Source: Daphnia carinata (Eukaryota > Arthropoda > Branchiopoda > Diplostraca > Daphniidae). From it: a stretch of DNA of 64,000 nt. Shown here one piece after another: positions 43,600 through 54,335 of this stretch (position 1 is the stretch's first letter; each line of letters begins with the position of its first letter). Position numbers and translations under genes: made by a program. Location of the stretch: assembly GCF_022539665.2 (NCBI RefSeq), contig NC_081337.1, positions 1,232,239 through 1,296,238 of the forward strand. Reading direction: 5' to 3'. A model generated the notes under the pieces. The model did not search any database. It was given only the letters and a program-made list of their open reading frames with translations, and was not told the DNA's origin.

Positions 43600-44223
43600 C
43601 GTTCTGAGAAAGGTACCATGTGCACTAATAGTAGGAGTAGATTGGATTGTTAAAAGTAAAACTAGTATAATAATAAGGGAAGGGAGAATTGAAATAGTTG
43701 CGGGAAGGGAGGAAGAAAGTCTTAAAAGAAGAAGAGGAAGAAAAAAAGAAGAGGAAAACGTTTGTCGAATGGGTGAAGCAAGAAACATAGTCGGTACGGA
43801 CGAAAAGGAGGTCGAAGAAAGTGAAGTCGGTATGGAAGAAGAGGAGGTCGGAAGAAGTGTAGTCGCTATGGAAAAAGAGAAGGTCAAAGATAGTAATGTT
43901 AGTATGCAAGAAGAAGAGGTAGACGGAAGTACTTTAGACAGGGAGAAGAAGATAGAAGATGTGCTGGAAGTCAGCGAAGAGCTTTTAGGGTCCCCAGCAG
44001 AACAATCACCTTTCAAGCAACGTAGTTGGGTTCCGGTAAAAGTAGACGGACTTCAAGCTATTCCGCGAAATTCGCTTGTGTTTTTGAAAGGAAGGGTTTC
44101 GGAAGGGATTTCGGGTACGGAAGTAGTGAAATTTAATTCGTGTTCCAAACCAGGGAAGGAATGGGCTATTCCCTCGAACGTCGTGAAGATGGAAAAAGAA
44201 GATGTTAACATCGCTAAATAAAC
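43600..44223 (+). pseudogene. Gypsy-B protease-RT linker, glutamate-rich
   Basis: The frame after the expected protease position contains KVPCALIVGVDWIVKSKTSI, the usual C-terminal protease segment of Gypsy pol, then a long E/V/G-rich stretch (EEVEESEVGMEEEEVGRSVV and more), then SWVPVKVDGLQAIPRNSLVF. The protease active site DTG was not found: 43480-43560 is AT-rich and seems to have suffered a deletion or small insertion there. The acidic linker differs strongly between this copy and the one at 12324-12700, consistent with fast evolution of a spacer. Confidence 0.55.
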
Positions 44224-44444
44224 TCTGCGCCAACGGAACTAAAGCTACCCGACGTTTTTTTTTTGTTCAGTCGAACTACAAAATGAAGAGAAGATGTCCG
44301 TTGTCCAAGACAACCTGGAAGGCTCGGAAGTGTGTGCGACTTTTTTCTCGGAGGGACAGTTGTCAAAATTTGTAGACCAGATTAAATTCGGGGAAAATCT
44401 TGGACAGTTAGAACGAGTAAAGTTACTGGTTTTGCTAAAGCGTT

Positions 44445-44985
44445 TTGCAATGCTTTCCATCGTCTAATAGAGCTATCGGCCATACGAGCGAGATAGTACA
44501 CCACATTGACACTGGTGAGGCCCGTCCAATTAGACATGCGCCGTATAGAGTATCGGCATTTGAACGTGAAATTATTGCAAGAAAAGTAGACGAGATGCTA
44601 GAAAATGGTATTATACAAGAGTCTTTCAGTCCTTGGAGCTCGCCTGTAGTTCTCATTCGTAAAGCAAAAACTGGAGATTACCGCTTTTGCGTTGATTTTC
44701 GGCGTTTAAACGCAGTAACCATGCGCGACGTCTATCCCTTGCCAAGAATCGATGACGTGTTTGACCGACTGGCTGGCGCACATTTTTTTTTCCTGTTTGG
44801 ACTTAAAGAGCGGATATTGGCAAGTACCAGTCGCTAAAGAAGATCAGGAGAAGACGGCCTTCGTCACACCCGATGGTTTGTATCAATTTTCTCGTTTACC
44901 TTTTGGCTTAAATTGTGCTCCAGCTATGTTCCAAAGCCTCATGGACAAAGTATTGGCAGGCTTAAAGGCTGAAAAACTATTTCTT
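44445..44985 (+). pseudogene. pol: Gypsy-B reverse transcriptase, N-terminal half
   Basis: RT fingers and palm: [60 protein letters not shown], then a frameshift in a run of nine T at about 44783 before [20 protein letters not shown] (motif A aspartate) and [20 protein letters not shown]. The sequence departs from RT after LAGLKAEKL, so the catalytic YxDD and everything downstream are missing. The T run is a plausible slippage or sequencing-error site. Confidence 0.85.
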
Positions 44986-45488
44986 CATCGTTGTACTCTG
45001 CCTCCTGAGTCTCTTTTCTTACGCATCTTTTATGGTTGTGGATTTTTTGGCTTATCTGCAAGCTATACTTTTCCCCAGTTCAAGAATCGGAACCCGATTT
45101 CACTTTTCAAGTCTGATTGCGGAACGTAATTTCACGCCGCCGGGAAAGATGTAATCGAAGTCATCAAATACACATTTGAATTTTATTTTGACTTGGTTAT
45201 TTGTTATCTTTCATCTTAAAATTTATTTAATTAAAGCTGTTGCGGATGTTGCCGGCGTCGGACCCAGAACGTGAGAAGCAGGTGATGATGGGGACGAATA
45301 GCTGGGAAGATGGAGATGAAATACTCCGAATAATATACGGGACAAGTATATTTGCCAAAGCACTTGAAATGCAACGCAGTACACTTAGGGTTCGCGAAGG
45401 GAAGCCAGCAGTATCGCAGAGCTCCTTCTTTTGACCACTTAGTAGACGGCGAGGTAACAGACTGCTTACATGACTGACAGTATACGAC
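44986..45488. other. Unassigned DNA between Gypsy-B and hAT-2
   Basis: No recognised element. A 64-codon frame at 45240 has no domain. Confidence 0.4.
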
Positions 45489-45639
45489 TAGTGTTGGCGA
45501 CTATCTAAACCTCAAAACGATATATCAATATTTTTAGATAGTTTTTATATAATCGTTGTATCGATACATTCCAAATAGATCTCCCGTTTAACGGTAGATG
45601 GCATCTAATGCAAATAAGAAAAACTAAAATAATATAATA

Positions 45640-46760
45640 ATTTTCACCTATGCCTAGATTTGAGCTACGACGCTTCGCGTTACGAGCGTCGACTTTACCC
45701 ACACCGCTAAACCAATAAAAAATAATCGACACGGCACAAGTATGGTTTTGGTTGGCGAATAACGACACAAATATCATAATGAAATACAATATTTTCATCG
45801 TCTGCTTTACTTTACAAGTCTTAACAGATGATTTCTAGTGATAAATATCAGTGTTGCCTTACGCAATAGAATAGATTTTTGTAGAAATTTTTATTACATG
45901 AATATAAAATGTAGACAAAATAATAATTTACCATTGCGCAAATATATTTACCGTCAACATCTAAAAATATATCTTTCTTTTTTTAAAAAGATTCTCGAAA
46001 GTGGATTCGAACTCCTGTACGTCGTATTATGAACGCCGAAATTGAAATTGCACAACGCTAAATCGCCACAATTTGTATGTGTCCGGCAATGAATCTAACG
46101 TTTGGTGCTGAGTATCGATACAAATTTCAGAAGAAACTGTTATTTACCGTCATCTGCTTTATCCAATATGCTAAACCAAATACTATTTAGCTATGAAAAT
46201 CTGTTTTATTTATAAATTAAATCTCTTATTTTATTAGTATTGTACAAGCCTCAGTTAACAGTGAGCAAGCATCCTAAATTGTTGTTACTCAGATACGTAT
46301 GAAATTTTAATGTGTAGCTGATTGTTGGAAAATAAATGCCCCATAAAAGATTTGGACTCGAGTAATCCAAGTCCTGAGCGCAGTACTTATCCACACCGCT
46401 ACTCTATCGTGCAGTTTGTTTGCAATGCAAAGGATAATAATATCGTTACCGAGTATCGATACAAATTACAGGCTACACATAGAAAGTCGTCGGCATCTGT
46501 TTTTCGTAAGGCTAAACAGTATGTTGCAAAGGCCATGAAAACCAATGTTTTCAGGTTTCTTCTCTCATTTAAAATTTGTATTCTTTGAATTTTTAATGTT
46601 CCACTATGCATATAATATAAATACATTGCAATATTCTTTTTCAAGAAAAAAAAATATCTGTAGGAGGATTCGAACTCTGATTCTTTCAATCACGAAGACT
46701 GCTCTATAATCAAAACGGTATACTTGTTATACAATACACGTTTAATCAATCAACCAGTAA
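45640..46760 (-). repeat. Left array of ~345-bp units with tRNA-like segments
   Basis: The phrase GAGTATCGATACAAATT occurs at 46111 and 46447 and a related TCGTCTGCTTTA-type phrase at 45778 and 46152, giving a period near 340 bp. Each unit also contains, on the minus strand, a tRNA-like pair of internal promoter blocks: TTTAGCGGTGTGG with GCTCAAATC (45640-45710), TTAGCGTTGTGC with AGTTCGAATCC (45985-46070), TAGCGGTGTGGATAAG with GAGTCCAAATC (46350-46410) and AGTTCGAATCC (46670). They look like RNA polymerase III A and B boxes. None folds as a full tRNA, so they are tRNA-derived and degenerate. Confidence 0.6.
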
Positions 46761-46905
46761 AAATAGTAAATTTTGTAAATGAGTATCCTTACAGTTACCC
46801 AAATAACCCAAAAAATAGTTCTGAAACTGCTCATTTGCGGAGCCTTGATATAATTTTTATAATTTAAAAATCCGCTTAAAATACAGCTAATTGCTTGATT
46901 TGCTT

Positions 46906-46979
46906 GATGAGTTCATTTATTTGATTAATTGAATTTGCTTGATGAGTTCATTTATTTGATTAATTGAATTTGCTTGATC
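46906..46979 (+). repeat. 35-bp direct duplication
   Basis: The segment from GATGAGTTCATTTATTTGAT to GAATTTGCTT occurs twice without mismatch at 46906 and 46941 and begins a third time (GAT) at 46976. The perfect identity means the duplication is recent compared with its surroundings. Confidence 0.9.
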
Positions 46980-47465
46980 AGTCAGCTGACCGTATGGTTC
47001 TTAGATGGCGTCGTTGCTGAAACACACTGCAAACAATTAGTACCTTTTGAGTTTCAAATTGTAAATCACCTATTCCTAGCACGTTCGTCAACGTACCCAG
47101 ACAACAATTGTAAGCCAGAAGACATCCTAAATCCGTCTCACTAGGACAACCAGGGCGGGTATAGGACCGATATAGGCGCGCTAATAGATGTGCTTCAGCC
47201 ACCGTTGTTGTCTAGGAAAATCGCAACCTCTTTTCCTGACTTCTTTAGTCCCACATTTGGCCAAATCCTATCCACATTTAGTCCCAAATATTTAGCCTAA
47301 TTTCTATAATTACTTTTAAAGGATCGAGGGTCTAACTTAATTTCGACTTTAACTTTATGTTAAAAAATTTTTTTTTTGTGACCTGTTGTCGAAAAAAAAC
47401 TGAAGTATTTTTCTATGTTTCTATTGTATTGCTTGAAAATTGTAAGATTTACAACTATAGGTCAA

Positions 47466-47532
47466 GTAAGTAAGGTCAAGTGGAAAGAGCGTCTGACTGT
47501 GATGCGGGAGATACGAGTTCGATACCAGCCAC
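47466..47532 (+). other. tRNA-like sequence, plus strand
   Basis: GGTCAAGTGGAAAGAGCG followed 33 bases later by GAGTTCGATACC resembles tRNA A and B boxes with a CTGACTGTGATGCGGG segment between, close to a D-arm/anticodon layout. The acceptor arms do not pair, so I call it tRNA-derived, not a functional tRNA. Its orientation is opposite to the units in the flanking arrays. Confidence 0.4.
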
Positions 47533-47949
47533 ATCCATATGTTTTAATATTATATTATTAAGCGGTCTAAAAGTGGTCCAATTCACCGCTTAAACTTATT
47601 GTGAACGACTGGTAAAAGACGCACACGGGCTCCGTTTCTGCCGGACATTTAGATGTGCAGAAGGCAGCCAAAACACGTCATTTATGAATTTCACCGCGTC
47701 TTGTGTACGTCCTAGTGGTCCAATGAGGACCAAAAATTGTCGTCTAAAGGACAGCAGTGTGCTGTGTGGGTAAGTTCATTACGCACCCGTTTATTTTAAT
47801 AACTTACCTTTTTGTGCATTGTATAAAATGTATATACATTTTGTACGGTATTTATTAATGATTTATTTTAACTGTTCATATCTGACGTCTGAAAATGCAA
47901 TGCGAATTCGTAGTCCTATGTGAACTTTTTCTGAAATAGTTGGAACTTT

Positions 47950-49070
47950 AGGTGGGAAAGTCTGCCAGTATTTTAATTGTCCCACTAAAGTGCCGTTTTG
48001 TGGGAACACATCCAAAATGATCAGGCATCTGGAAACGCACCGTAATGATCTTTATATCATTGTGCGTTCGAAAATGAATAAGGTTCGTCCCAAAACTGCA
48101 GCGAAGGCGAGACAAGAAGATTGCTTGATAACCAAAGCACCGACGAAGATAATTGCTGTAACATTTTCCTGTTTAATTACAAAGACTAATACTTTAAATA
48201 TTATTTTTGTAGATGATTCTGGCGTGACAGATGGCATTGCCGATGAAGTTGTTGTGCCGAATGAATATCTCACACGAAGGTAGTGAAGAAATCCAATCCG
48301 CTTCATCTAGCTCAGCTCCTTCGACATGAACTTCGACTGGTAAGTAATACAATTTATTAGCTCGCTCTATTTCCGATTTCATTTTTTATATTTCTAGGAG
48401 AGGGTTGGCGCCATTCCTTATCCCAGAGGGAGTAATACGCTGGCTTACATTATACGCCAGCTATTGTTCTTTATTGTGAGAGGAATGCACTGCCTCTCTA
48501 TCGTTGATGATGTCCATTTGAACGCTGTTGTTTTGGCCATCGATCCGCGAGTGAGACTACCGCCACGCAGCACCATGACCCACAACTTCCTTCCGAAGAT
48601 GTACAAGGAAGCCACCGACAAGCTCATCCACGAGTTACCCCTGGTAGAGTGAGTTTCACTCACTACGGATGCATGGACGTGCCGGAATAATCGCCACTAC
48701 CTCATTGTCACAGTTCATTTCATCAACTCTTCGATGGCAATGGTATCGCGTGACAACAGAACAAATCGAAGAATCCCGCACTTCAGAGGTTAGCAGCCCG
48801 TTTGAAGAGGATTACTGTCGATTGGCAAATTGTTGACAAGGGTAAGCATGGTTCATTTAAAATTCCTTTTGTTGTTTGTAGTTTGTGGTTCTCTAGTACA
48901 AAACGCCTAATTTTGTGGTTTGGCAGTGGTAGGGGTTGTCACTGACAATGCCTACAAACATCGTTCGTGCTGTGGAAATAGACTAAGAGGCTCATCGCGA
49001 ATGGCGCCACATTCCATGCTTTTCACATACCTTAAGCCTTGTAGTCAAAGGCTCTATTGAAAGAAACACG
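47950..49070 (+). pseudogene. hAT-2 transposase, C-terminus missing
   Basis: A BED-like finger is read at 47953-48050 (CQYFNC, CGNTSKMIRHLETHRNDLY). A spacer with an intron-like break (TTTTGTAG near 48210) leads to 48464-48652 with VVLAIDPRVRLPPRSTMTHN and FLPKMYKEATDKLIHELPLV, a standard hAT segment, then after a TGA (48651) the reading continues SLTTDAWTCRNNRHYLIVTV, holding the first catalytic aspartate. Downstream VVTDNAYKH (about 48940) is the second conserved aspartate block and HIPCFSHTLSLVVKGSI (about 49000) the CxxH-like block, in shifted frame. The final glutamate and C-terminal dimerisation domain are not found before the right array begins near 49180. Confidence 0.78.
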
Positions 49071-49329
49071 AACTTTCTTCAATTTTATCACGGTCAAGAG
49101 CCATAGTGACTTCCTTTCATCAAACTGTTAAAGCCCCTTTTAAGTTAGCATCCTTATGCAAAAACCGAACGAGTAAGGTCTTTATACTGTCAAATAAGTA
49201 TTTTTCAGAACTGTACGGTAACCAATTAAAAAAACACCTTCTGGGATCGAATACGGTTCCATTTTGTTATGTGTTGTATCTTAAACCACTGTGCCATTTC
49301 ATTACAATGTTATGAAAATTCGAAACAAT

Positions 49330-50330
49330 TAGTTGTTATCGGGTATTATCGATACAAATTGCAGACAAAAATCTAACTTGCCGTCGTCTGCAACGATTTA
49401 GATTTAAGATTTGTTTACTATTGATATCAGGGTTGCCACCTCAATTAATAGTATTCTTATACAGCAAATTAACTATTGTAAACGTCACAATATTATATAT
49501 AGGACTGTTATGCAAAATATTCTGGAATTCCCGTTAAAAACCATCTAAAACACATTTTTTCAACAATTAAAAACAGTGAAAAACTATTACTCCGTTGAGG
49601 GTTGAACTCAGTACCTTTATGTACTAATTCATATCCTCTTCCACTTAGCCATGAATTTTTTGCAATACATGTAACCAGCGAGGTGGTATTTGTTGTGGGA
49701 TAGTATCGCAAATTGCAGAAGAATATCTAATTTTGTTGTCGTTTGCTCAATTTTACGAAGCTGCGCAGTGAACGTCTTCATTATTCAGAGGTGTTGCCAT
49801 CAAATTTATCAGTTCTTTAATTCTCGTAATATATTATTATAACAATTTACAAAAAGGACAAATGCTACCGCTTCTAAAACACCCTTTTGTAAAAACATTG
49901 ATGCAATTTTTCTCACACAACTAAACATTATGGAACAATATTGGGTTTAAACCCAAAGACTTTGTGTCATGAACCTCGCATTATAGCTCTGCGCCATCAC
50001 ACTTGTTAAAGTTTGAATCAAAATCGAAATGCATTGCTGTTGAATAGTATCGATGCAAATCGACAACGGAAATCTAATATTTCAGTCGTCTGCTTGCTTT
50101 TCGAAGCGTAAAATGCATTTTTTCCAACACGCAAAAGTCGAGAAAAACATGCATCCGTACGTAGCTGTGAACGCGGAACTATTTTTCTACAAGTGCTGTC
50201 TATAACCCCAGCGCTATGACTTATGTTATTGAAGACGATGCTTGCCGGTATAAGGTTATTGTTTACAATGATTTATACCGACACGACAAACTAACCACAA
50301 TCATTTGCGCAGTGCTAGTTTTGGCCGGTA
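49330..50330 (-). repeat. Right array of ~350-bp units with tRNA-like segments
   Basis: TATTATCGATACAAATTGCAG at 49343, ATAGTATCGCAAATTGCAG at 49695 and ATAGTATCGATGCAAATCGAC at 50041 recur at intervals of about 350 bp, each followed by AATCTAA and GTCGTCTGC-like phrases. As in the left array, each unit holds a minus-strand tRNA-like segment: TGGCTAAGTGGAAGAGG with GAGTTCAACCC (49590-49660), TGATGGCGCAGAGC with GGTTTAAACCC (49945-50000), and a weaker one at 50165-50225. Orientation of the units is the same on both sides of the transposase. Confidence 0.6.
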
Positions 50331-50550
50331 GATGGGGATTATTAGATATTTTGTCGATAATCGTATCGTTACCTAAAAGTGAGCGTAGATAATTTGTATC
50401 TACCAGAACTAGATAATCGCCAACACTACAGACGACCCCGTCGCCTACCTTTCGGTCTGCCATCAATCGAGGGGAGTTGGAATCAGGACACTAGATAGGG
50501 GTACATGACAGGACATTGGGACGTTCGTAACAAAACTATAATTATTCAAG

Positions 50551-51179
50551 TGTACTTGACATTTCGTTGAATTGTATTTGTTCTACTTATTGTTGATTGG
50601 GTATGATTTTTTTGTAGGACACGCCATCCATTTCCATGAATCTGAAATGTTGGCTCGTGTGACACTCAAATAACTTATATCCGAATTGCATCGGTTCGGA
50701 AACGCTATGTTTTCCTAACAATCTGAAACCTATAAAAGGATGTCCCTTTTGTTTCACTAAAGCAGTTCTTCCTTTTCTACAGTGCAGTTCGATCCGTTCT
50801 CATCTATCAATTATTATCTGTTCAAGTCCAGTGAGTTCCGCCTTATATCTTTTGATATTTTTCTTAAATAACTATTGTGAGTGTTATTCCTATCCCTTGT
50901 GTAATCAACGAGCTATTCCATTTCTATTTCCACTACGACATCTTTCATCTTGTACTCCACCTTTTTCACGGCGTGTTACGGTAAGACCGATTCGTATAAC
51001 TCTATTTTACTTTCCAGTTTCCCACTTATTTCATATAATTGTGTACTCTTTATTCCATTTATTTGGCCTACCAGCGGAAAATATTTTCGACATTGTGGTT
51101 CACGCCTCCCGAGTTCTTTTCATTTACTATTTGTCTTAATACCGCAAAGCCATGCTTCCTCACGGAAGAATGCTTTACA
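50551..51179 (+). promoter_or_regulatory. Solo LTR of the Gypsy-1 family
   Basis: The right half aligns with 2475-3272 (see there), including the end AGAATGCTTTACA. No coding sequence follows or precedes, so it is a solo LTR. The left boundary TGTACTTGACAT is inferred from TG...CA ends and a weak flank match (CAAG versus CAAA). A TATA box (TATAAAAG) lies at 50731-50738, preceded by a TATA-free upstream region, so transcription would start near 50760. Confidence 0.7.
50731..50738 (+). promoter_or_regulatory. TATA box in the solo LTR
   Basis: CCTATAAAAGG is a consensus TATA element about 180 bp into the inferred LTR; the sequence about 30 bp downstream (CACTAAAGCAGTTC) could hold the initiator. 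Confidence 0.55.
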
Positions 51180-51359
51180 CAAACAACATGAGAGAATTCT
51201 ATACATCATGGGTTGTCACATATGCGGTATCGAATACAAGATTTCGAATGTCATCGAACCATAAATTTATGGGGACCAGTAACTCCAAAGAGAAGAGATT
51301 TACTGCAACGAAGCCAAATAAATATAATTTTTTAGAAAACATTTAAATAGCAGTTTCAG

Positions 51360-51747
51360 GTACGGGATAAGCGATGATTTAGAAACAGTTCCTGAGCCTG
51401 TGCAGCTAGAAAGACCGCTCTCTACGATAATTGTATTTTATAAGCCCTTGACAAAGCAATGTGGTAGGAAGAAAGACATTCATAGTCCATTAAAAATGTA
51501 AACAAAATGTTCCAATAACTACTCATCTGCTTGTAGGTACTTTGCAGAAGGCCGAGGTGAGGTGGTTTGCGAGAACCCAATGACAATCCGTTTGAATTTT
51601 GAACCGTCTGGACGACCATCGTCAGAATACGATCGATATTATCTTACGGACAAAGTTAACAAGGTTGTTGCGTGTGGTCAATCGGAGTCGTTTCTTAGAA
51701 AAATATCGTTCCTCATGAATATCGAAAACATTTTCCCGACCACTTGA
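51360..51747 (+). pseudogene. Two exons of an unrecognised host gene between LTRs
   Basis: An exon (51360-51463) follows a good acceptor (TTTAAATAGCAGTTTCAG) and reads YGISDDLETVPEPVQLERPL then STIIVFYKPLTKQC. It ends at a GTAGGA donor. An 84-bp intron (51464-51547) ends CTTTGCAG, and the phase joins to the next exon (51548-51747): EGRGEVVCENPMTIRLNFEP, SSEYDRYYLTDKVNKVVACG, FLRKISFLMNIENIFPTT and TGA. An earlier acceptor 11 bp upstream (GCTTGTAG) would put the reading out of frame. The Gypsy-C LTR starts 7 bp after the stop. I do not recognise the family. It may be the end of a gene whose 5' exons were displaced by the solo LTR, or a fragment. Confidence 0.5.
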
Positions 51748-51753
51748 AGGTAC

Positions 51754-52043
51754 TGTAGCGCCAATGGACTTTGTCGGCGATCGCATGATGATGGGCGATC
51801 CGCAAGTCAGGCGTTGGCTAGGATTGCCGCTCTGGCCGGATGTCGGGAGCCTTAAAAGCCCGACTCTGATAAGCCAGAGGAGTTAGTTAGTTGATAGTTG
51901 AACAGTAGTCAAGTAGTCATTCAGTGAGTAGCCAAGCTGTTGTGTCGTAATCGTCGGATAGTCGATTGGGTTGTCACCTGTTGTATGGTGCTGTATCTTG
52001 TGAAGTGAGTCCAATAAACGAACCTAAAACCAACGTTGTTACA
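51754..52043 (+). promoter_or_regulatory. Gypsy-C 5' LTR and primer-binding site
   Basis: A 290-bp block runs from TGTAGCGCC to GTTGTTACA and is followed at 52044 by TGGTGGAGATGC, a primer-binding-type sequence like that of Gypsy-1. GTCCAATAAACG near its end is an AATAAA-type polyadenylation signal. The 3' LTR lies outside the window, so the boundaries rest on the TG...CA ends and the primer site. Confidence 0.7.
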
Positions 52044-52203
52044 TGGTGGAGATGCTCCTGCGTTCTTAACTGGCCAACTGCACGTTTAATTCAAGTAGGC
52101 GTTTGTTGTGAGGGGTCTCTGGAAGTCGAACTCAGCAATTTATTGTTGGGCATGAGGCCACAACAACGGTCTGATTGACAGTGGGTCGCAGTGGGTCATC
52201 GTT

Positions 52204-54335
52204 TTGATGTCACACGGGAGAGGTTCGATTTCAGACGCTGGGGAAAGGAGTCGTAGGCGAGCAGCTGAAGAGGCGGCGAAGGAAATTCAGACCTATTTCA
52301 CGCGTTTGAAGCCAACGACACCTCTAAGTGCAGTGGCAGGAGCTTCGACGAGATTACAGGAGGCAGGTGCAACATCAGTGCGGTCTAAGGGGCGGTCAAG
52401 AGGCCCCCTGGTGAGGTGTGTGAACTCACTTTCGGACAGAGAGGTGCGTGCGTGGCCGAAGAGGCGTCCCAACAAGGAAATATCCCAGATCTGACGCAGT
52501 TCGAGTTGGATTCCGAACAACAGGGTGAGGAATTCGGGGAGGCTCAGAGTCACCAGGTTTCAGCGAATAAAGAAGTCAGGTGTGCTGCGGGAAAAGGGGG
52601 ATACGAGCCGACAGGGGCATACGAGCATCGTGAGTGTGCCCGTGTTGTTGGGAGCGTGGTCGACACACCAGCCGGAGCGGGAGAAGAGGGGCGACAGGAA
52701 GAGCAGATTGTCAACCGAGATCGGAAACTGCATACGCGACGACCGGAAGTGGACGACGCCGAGTCGCTTATCCCGCAAGTAGCAGGACCCGTAAGCCAGG
52801 AAAGAATCGAAATACAAGCCGTTCCGGCGGAAAGTAGGCGGCGGAAGGTGGAGGCCGTTAGCAGCGATCAAGGGTCGCGAGCTCGGCAGACTATCGAAAC
52901 GAATTCGCTCGCGACGCAAGAGACGGTGACCGAAAACCAGGAAGGGGCGCGTCCAGTATCAGTGCAAGCGGAAGGCGCTGTTGACAGGAGAAGCATGGTT
53001 GGCGTGGAAGCCGACACCACTGGTATCACCGAGAGATCGCCAGGTGCTGATAGTGGGCACCTGTCGAGAGAGGAACACGACGCGGCGGAAGAGCGAAGAG
53101 CGGACTTTGAAAGAAGAAGCCTGCGCAAAGGCCTACGACCTCGGGCGTCTAGCACGCCGCACGCAGCGGTGTTGGTCAGGCCAGAAAGAAGCGGATTTGG
53201 TGTCGGTGATTCGCCGAGGGGACAGTCAATAGCTCAAGAAGAGGAACTAGCGTGGGATCCTTTTCTGGAAGACGAGGAAGACATGGCGGAAAGGCCGATC
53301 TTCCAGTATAAGGAGCCGGAGAAATTCCGCGGCACGGCGAAAGAAAATGCCGTGGAGTGGATTGATCGATTTGAAAGGATCGGTCGCCACAACAGATGGA
53401 CCAATAATAACTTGGCGAGAGCGATAGACGTGTCGCTCGAGGGAGCAGCCTACAAATGGGTTGTAGGCCTTGAGGCGCGGAACGCGCGTCCGGAGCATTA
53501 GGAAGACCGAAGAGAGAGATTCGTGGGGGAGCAAGGGCAGCCGGTGCGCGAGAGGGAAGTACCTGTGCTCAAGACGTTGTTTTTGAAGCAGTTTGTGGCA
53601 GTGAATTTAAAGCGCCAAATGGAGAGGAAGCTGCGGATGAGAGTCCAGGGGAAAGAGGAAGACATAACGGAGTACTACTACGATGTTATGGATTTGTGCC
53701 GTATCGTGCAACCAGATATGGCGCAAAAAGTTTGCATTGACCACCTGTTCAGGGGGTTAAGCCCAGCACTTTACGAAAGGCTGTACGTGCTCGGAATAAC
53801 GACCTGCGATGAGTTTCTGGAAAAAGCAAGACTCCATGCAGATGCTGTGAAAACGGCCTATGACAGAGGATATGAAGATGCGCGCCGGGAGAATGAGAAA
53901 GGTCCCATCGGGGGAGTAGGCTTTGACAAGATGCAAGAGCTCCAGCGGCAGATACAGAAGCTGCGCGATGAGCTGGCAAAGGCGAGAAGGCCGTCGAGAA
54001 AGAAAAGCATCGACGGCGAAAAAGATGAAAATAACCGAAAGCCGAAGAAGAAGAACCCCTTGAGATGCTATAATTGCGATGAAGAAGGGCATATCGCAAG
54101 AAATTGTCCAAAGGAAAAGAGGCGAGACGGCAAGCCAAAGCCTACAAAGCCTACAAAGCCGGAGAGGGAGGAGCCAAAAGCAGCCTGCGCTGTGATTGGC
54201 GGAGAGCAAAGCCAATCAAATGAAGTGGCCAATGGCGGCGATCAACAGCCCACTGAAGAAATTTGGATTGGTGGATGCCCCGTTGAAGCTTTAGTGGACA
54301 CGGGAGCGGTCATTTCTGTAGTCACGCCGTCATAG
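52204..54335 (+). pseudogene. gag: Gypsy-C Gag and start of protease
   Basis: The likely start is the ATG at 52207 (SHGRGSISDAGERSRRRAAE), with a shift near 52440 to the frame of 52416-53501. The N-terminal 280 residues are charged and disordered. The capsid-like part begins MAERPIFQYKEPEKFRGTAK with AVEWIDRFERIGRHNRW, runs into a TAG (53499-53501), and continues in the same frame (53523 on) with LKTLFLKQFVAVNLKRQMER and ITEYYYDVMDLCRIV. A zinc knuckle CYNCDEEGHIARNC (about 54067-54108) and lysine-rich flanks follow. The protease active site VEALVDTGAVISVV lies at 54283-54325 and a TAG at 54333 stops the frame. Two nonsense codons and one shift in about 700 codons. Confidence 0.85.

Larger units (their letters stand above)
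42257..44985 (+). mobile_element. Gypsy-B retrotransposon, gag to partial RT
   Basis: The plus strand shows Gag, a zinc knuckle, a protease-to-RT linker and the first half of RT. Coding similarity begins immediately right of the Gypsy-A LTR (42257, FEHQYNLRDR-like reading) and ends abruptly within RT near 44985, after GLKAEKL, where the YxDD box should soon follow. No LTR of its own is visible. A second fragment of this family lies antisense at 12324-13900. Confidence 0.78.
45489..50428 (+). mobile_element. hAT-2 element with repeat-filled subterminal regions
   Basis: TAGTGTTGGCGACTATCTA at 45489 and its complement (one mismatch) ending at 50428 form a 19-bp inverted repeat. The flanking octamers TATACGAC and CAGACGAC agree at six of eight positions, consistent with an old 8-bp hAT target duplication. 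A hAT transposase lies on the plus strand at about 47950-49070. Both sides of it are filled with ~345-bp units described separately. The 4.9-kb length, the internal position of transposase and the 8-bp flanks support one element; two nested elements remain possible. Confidence 0.7.

Noticed and set aside
43558-44016. Serine/leucine-rich minus-strand frame of 152 codons
   Set aside because: Antisense shadow of the glutamate-rich Gypsy-B linker; the same shadow occurs opposite the copy at 12391-12828.
45984-50225. Possible functional tRNA genes
   Set aside because: A- and B-box-like sequences are present, but acceptor and anticodon stems do not pair and the units are tandem repeats.
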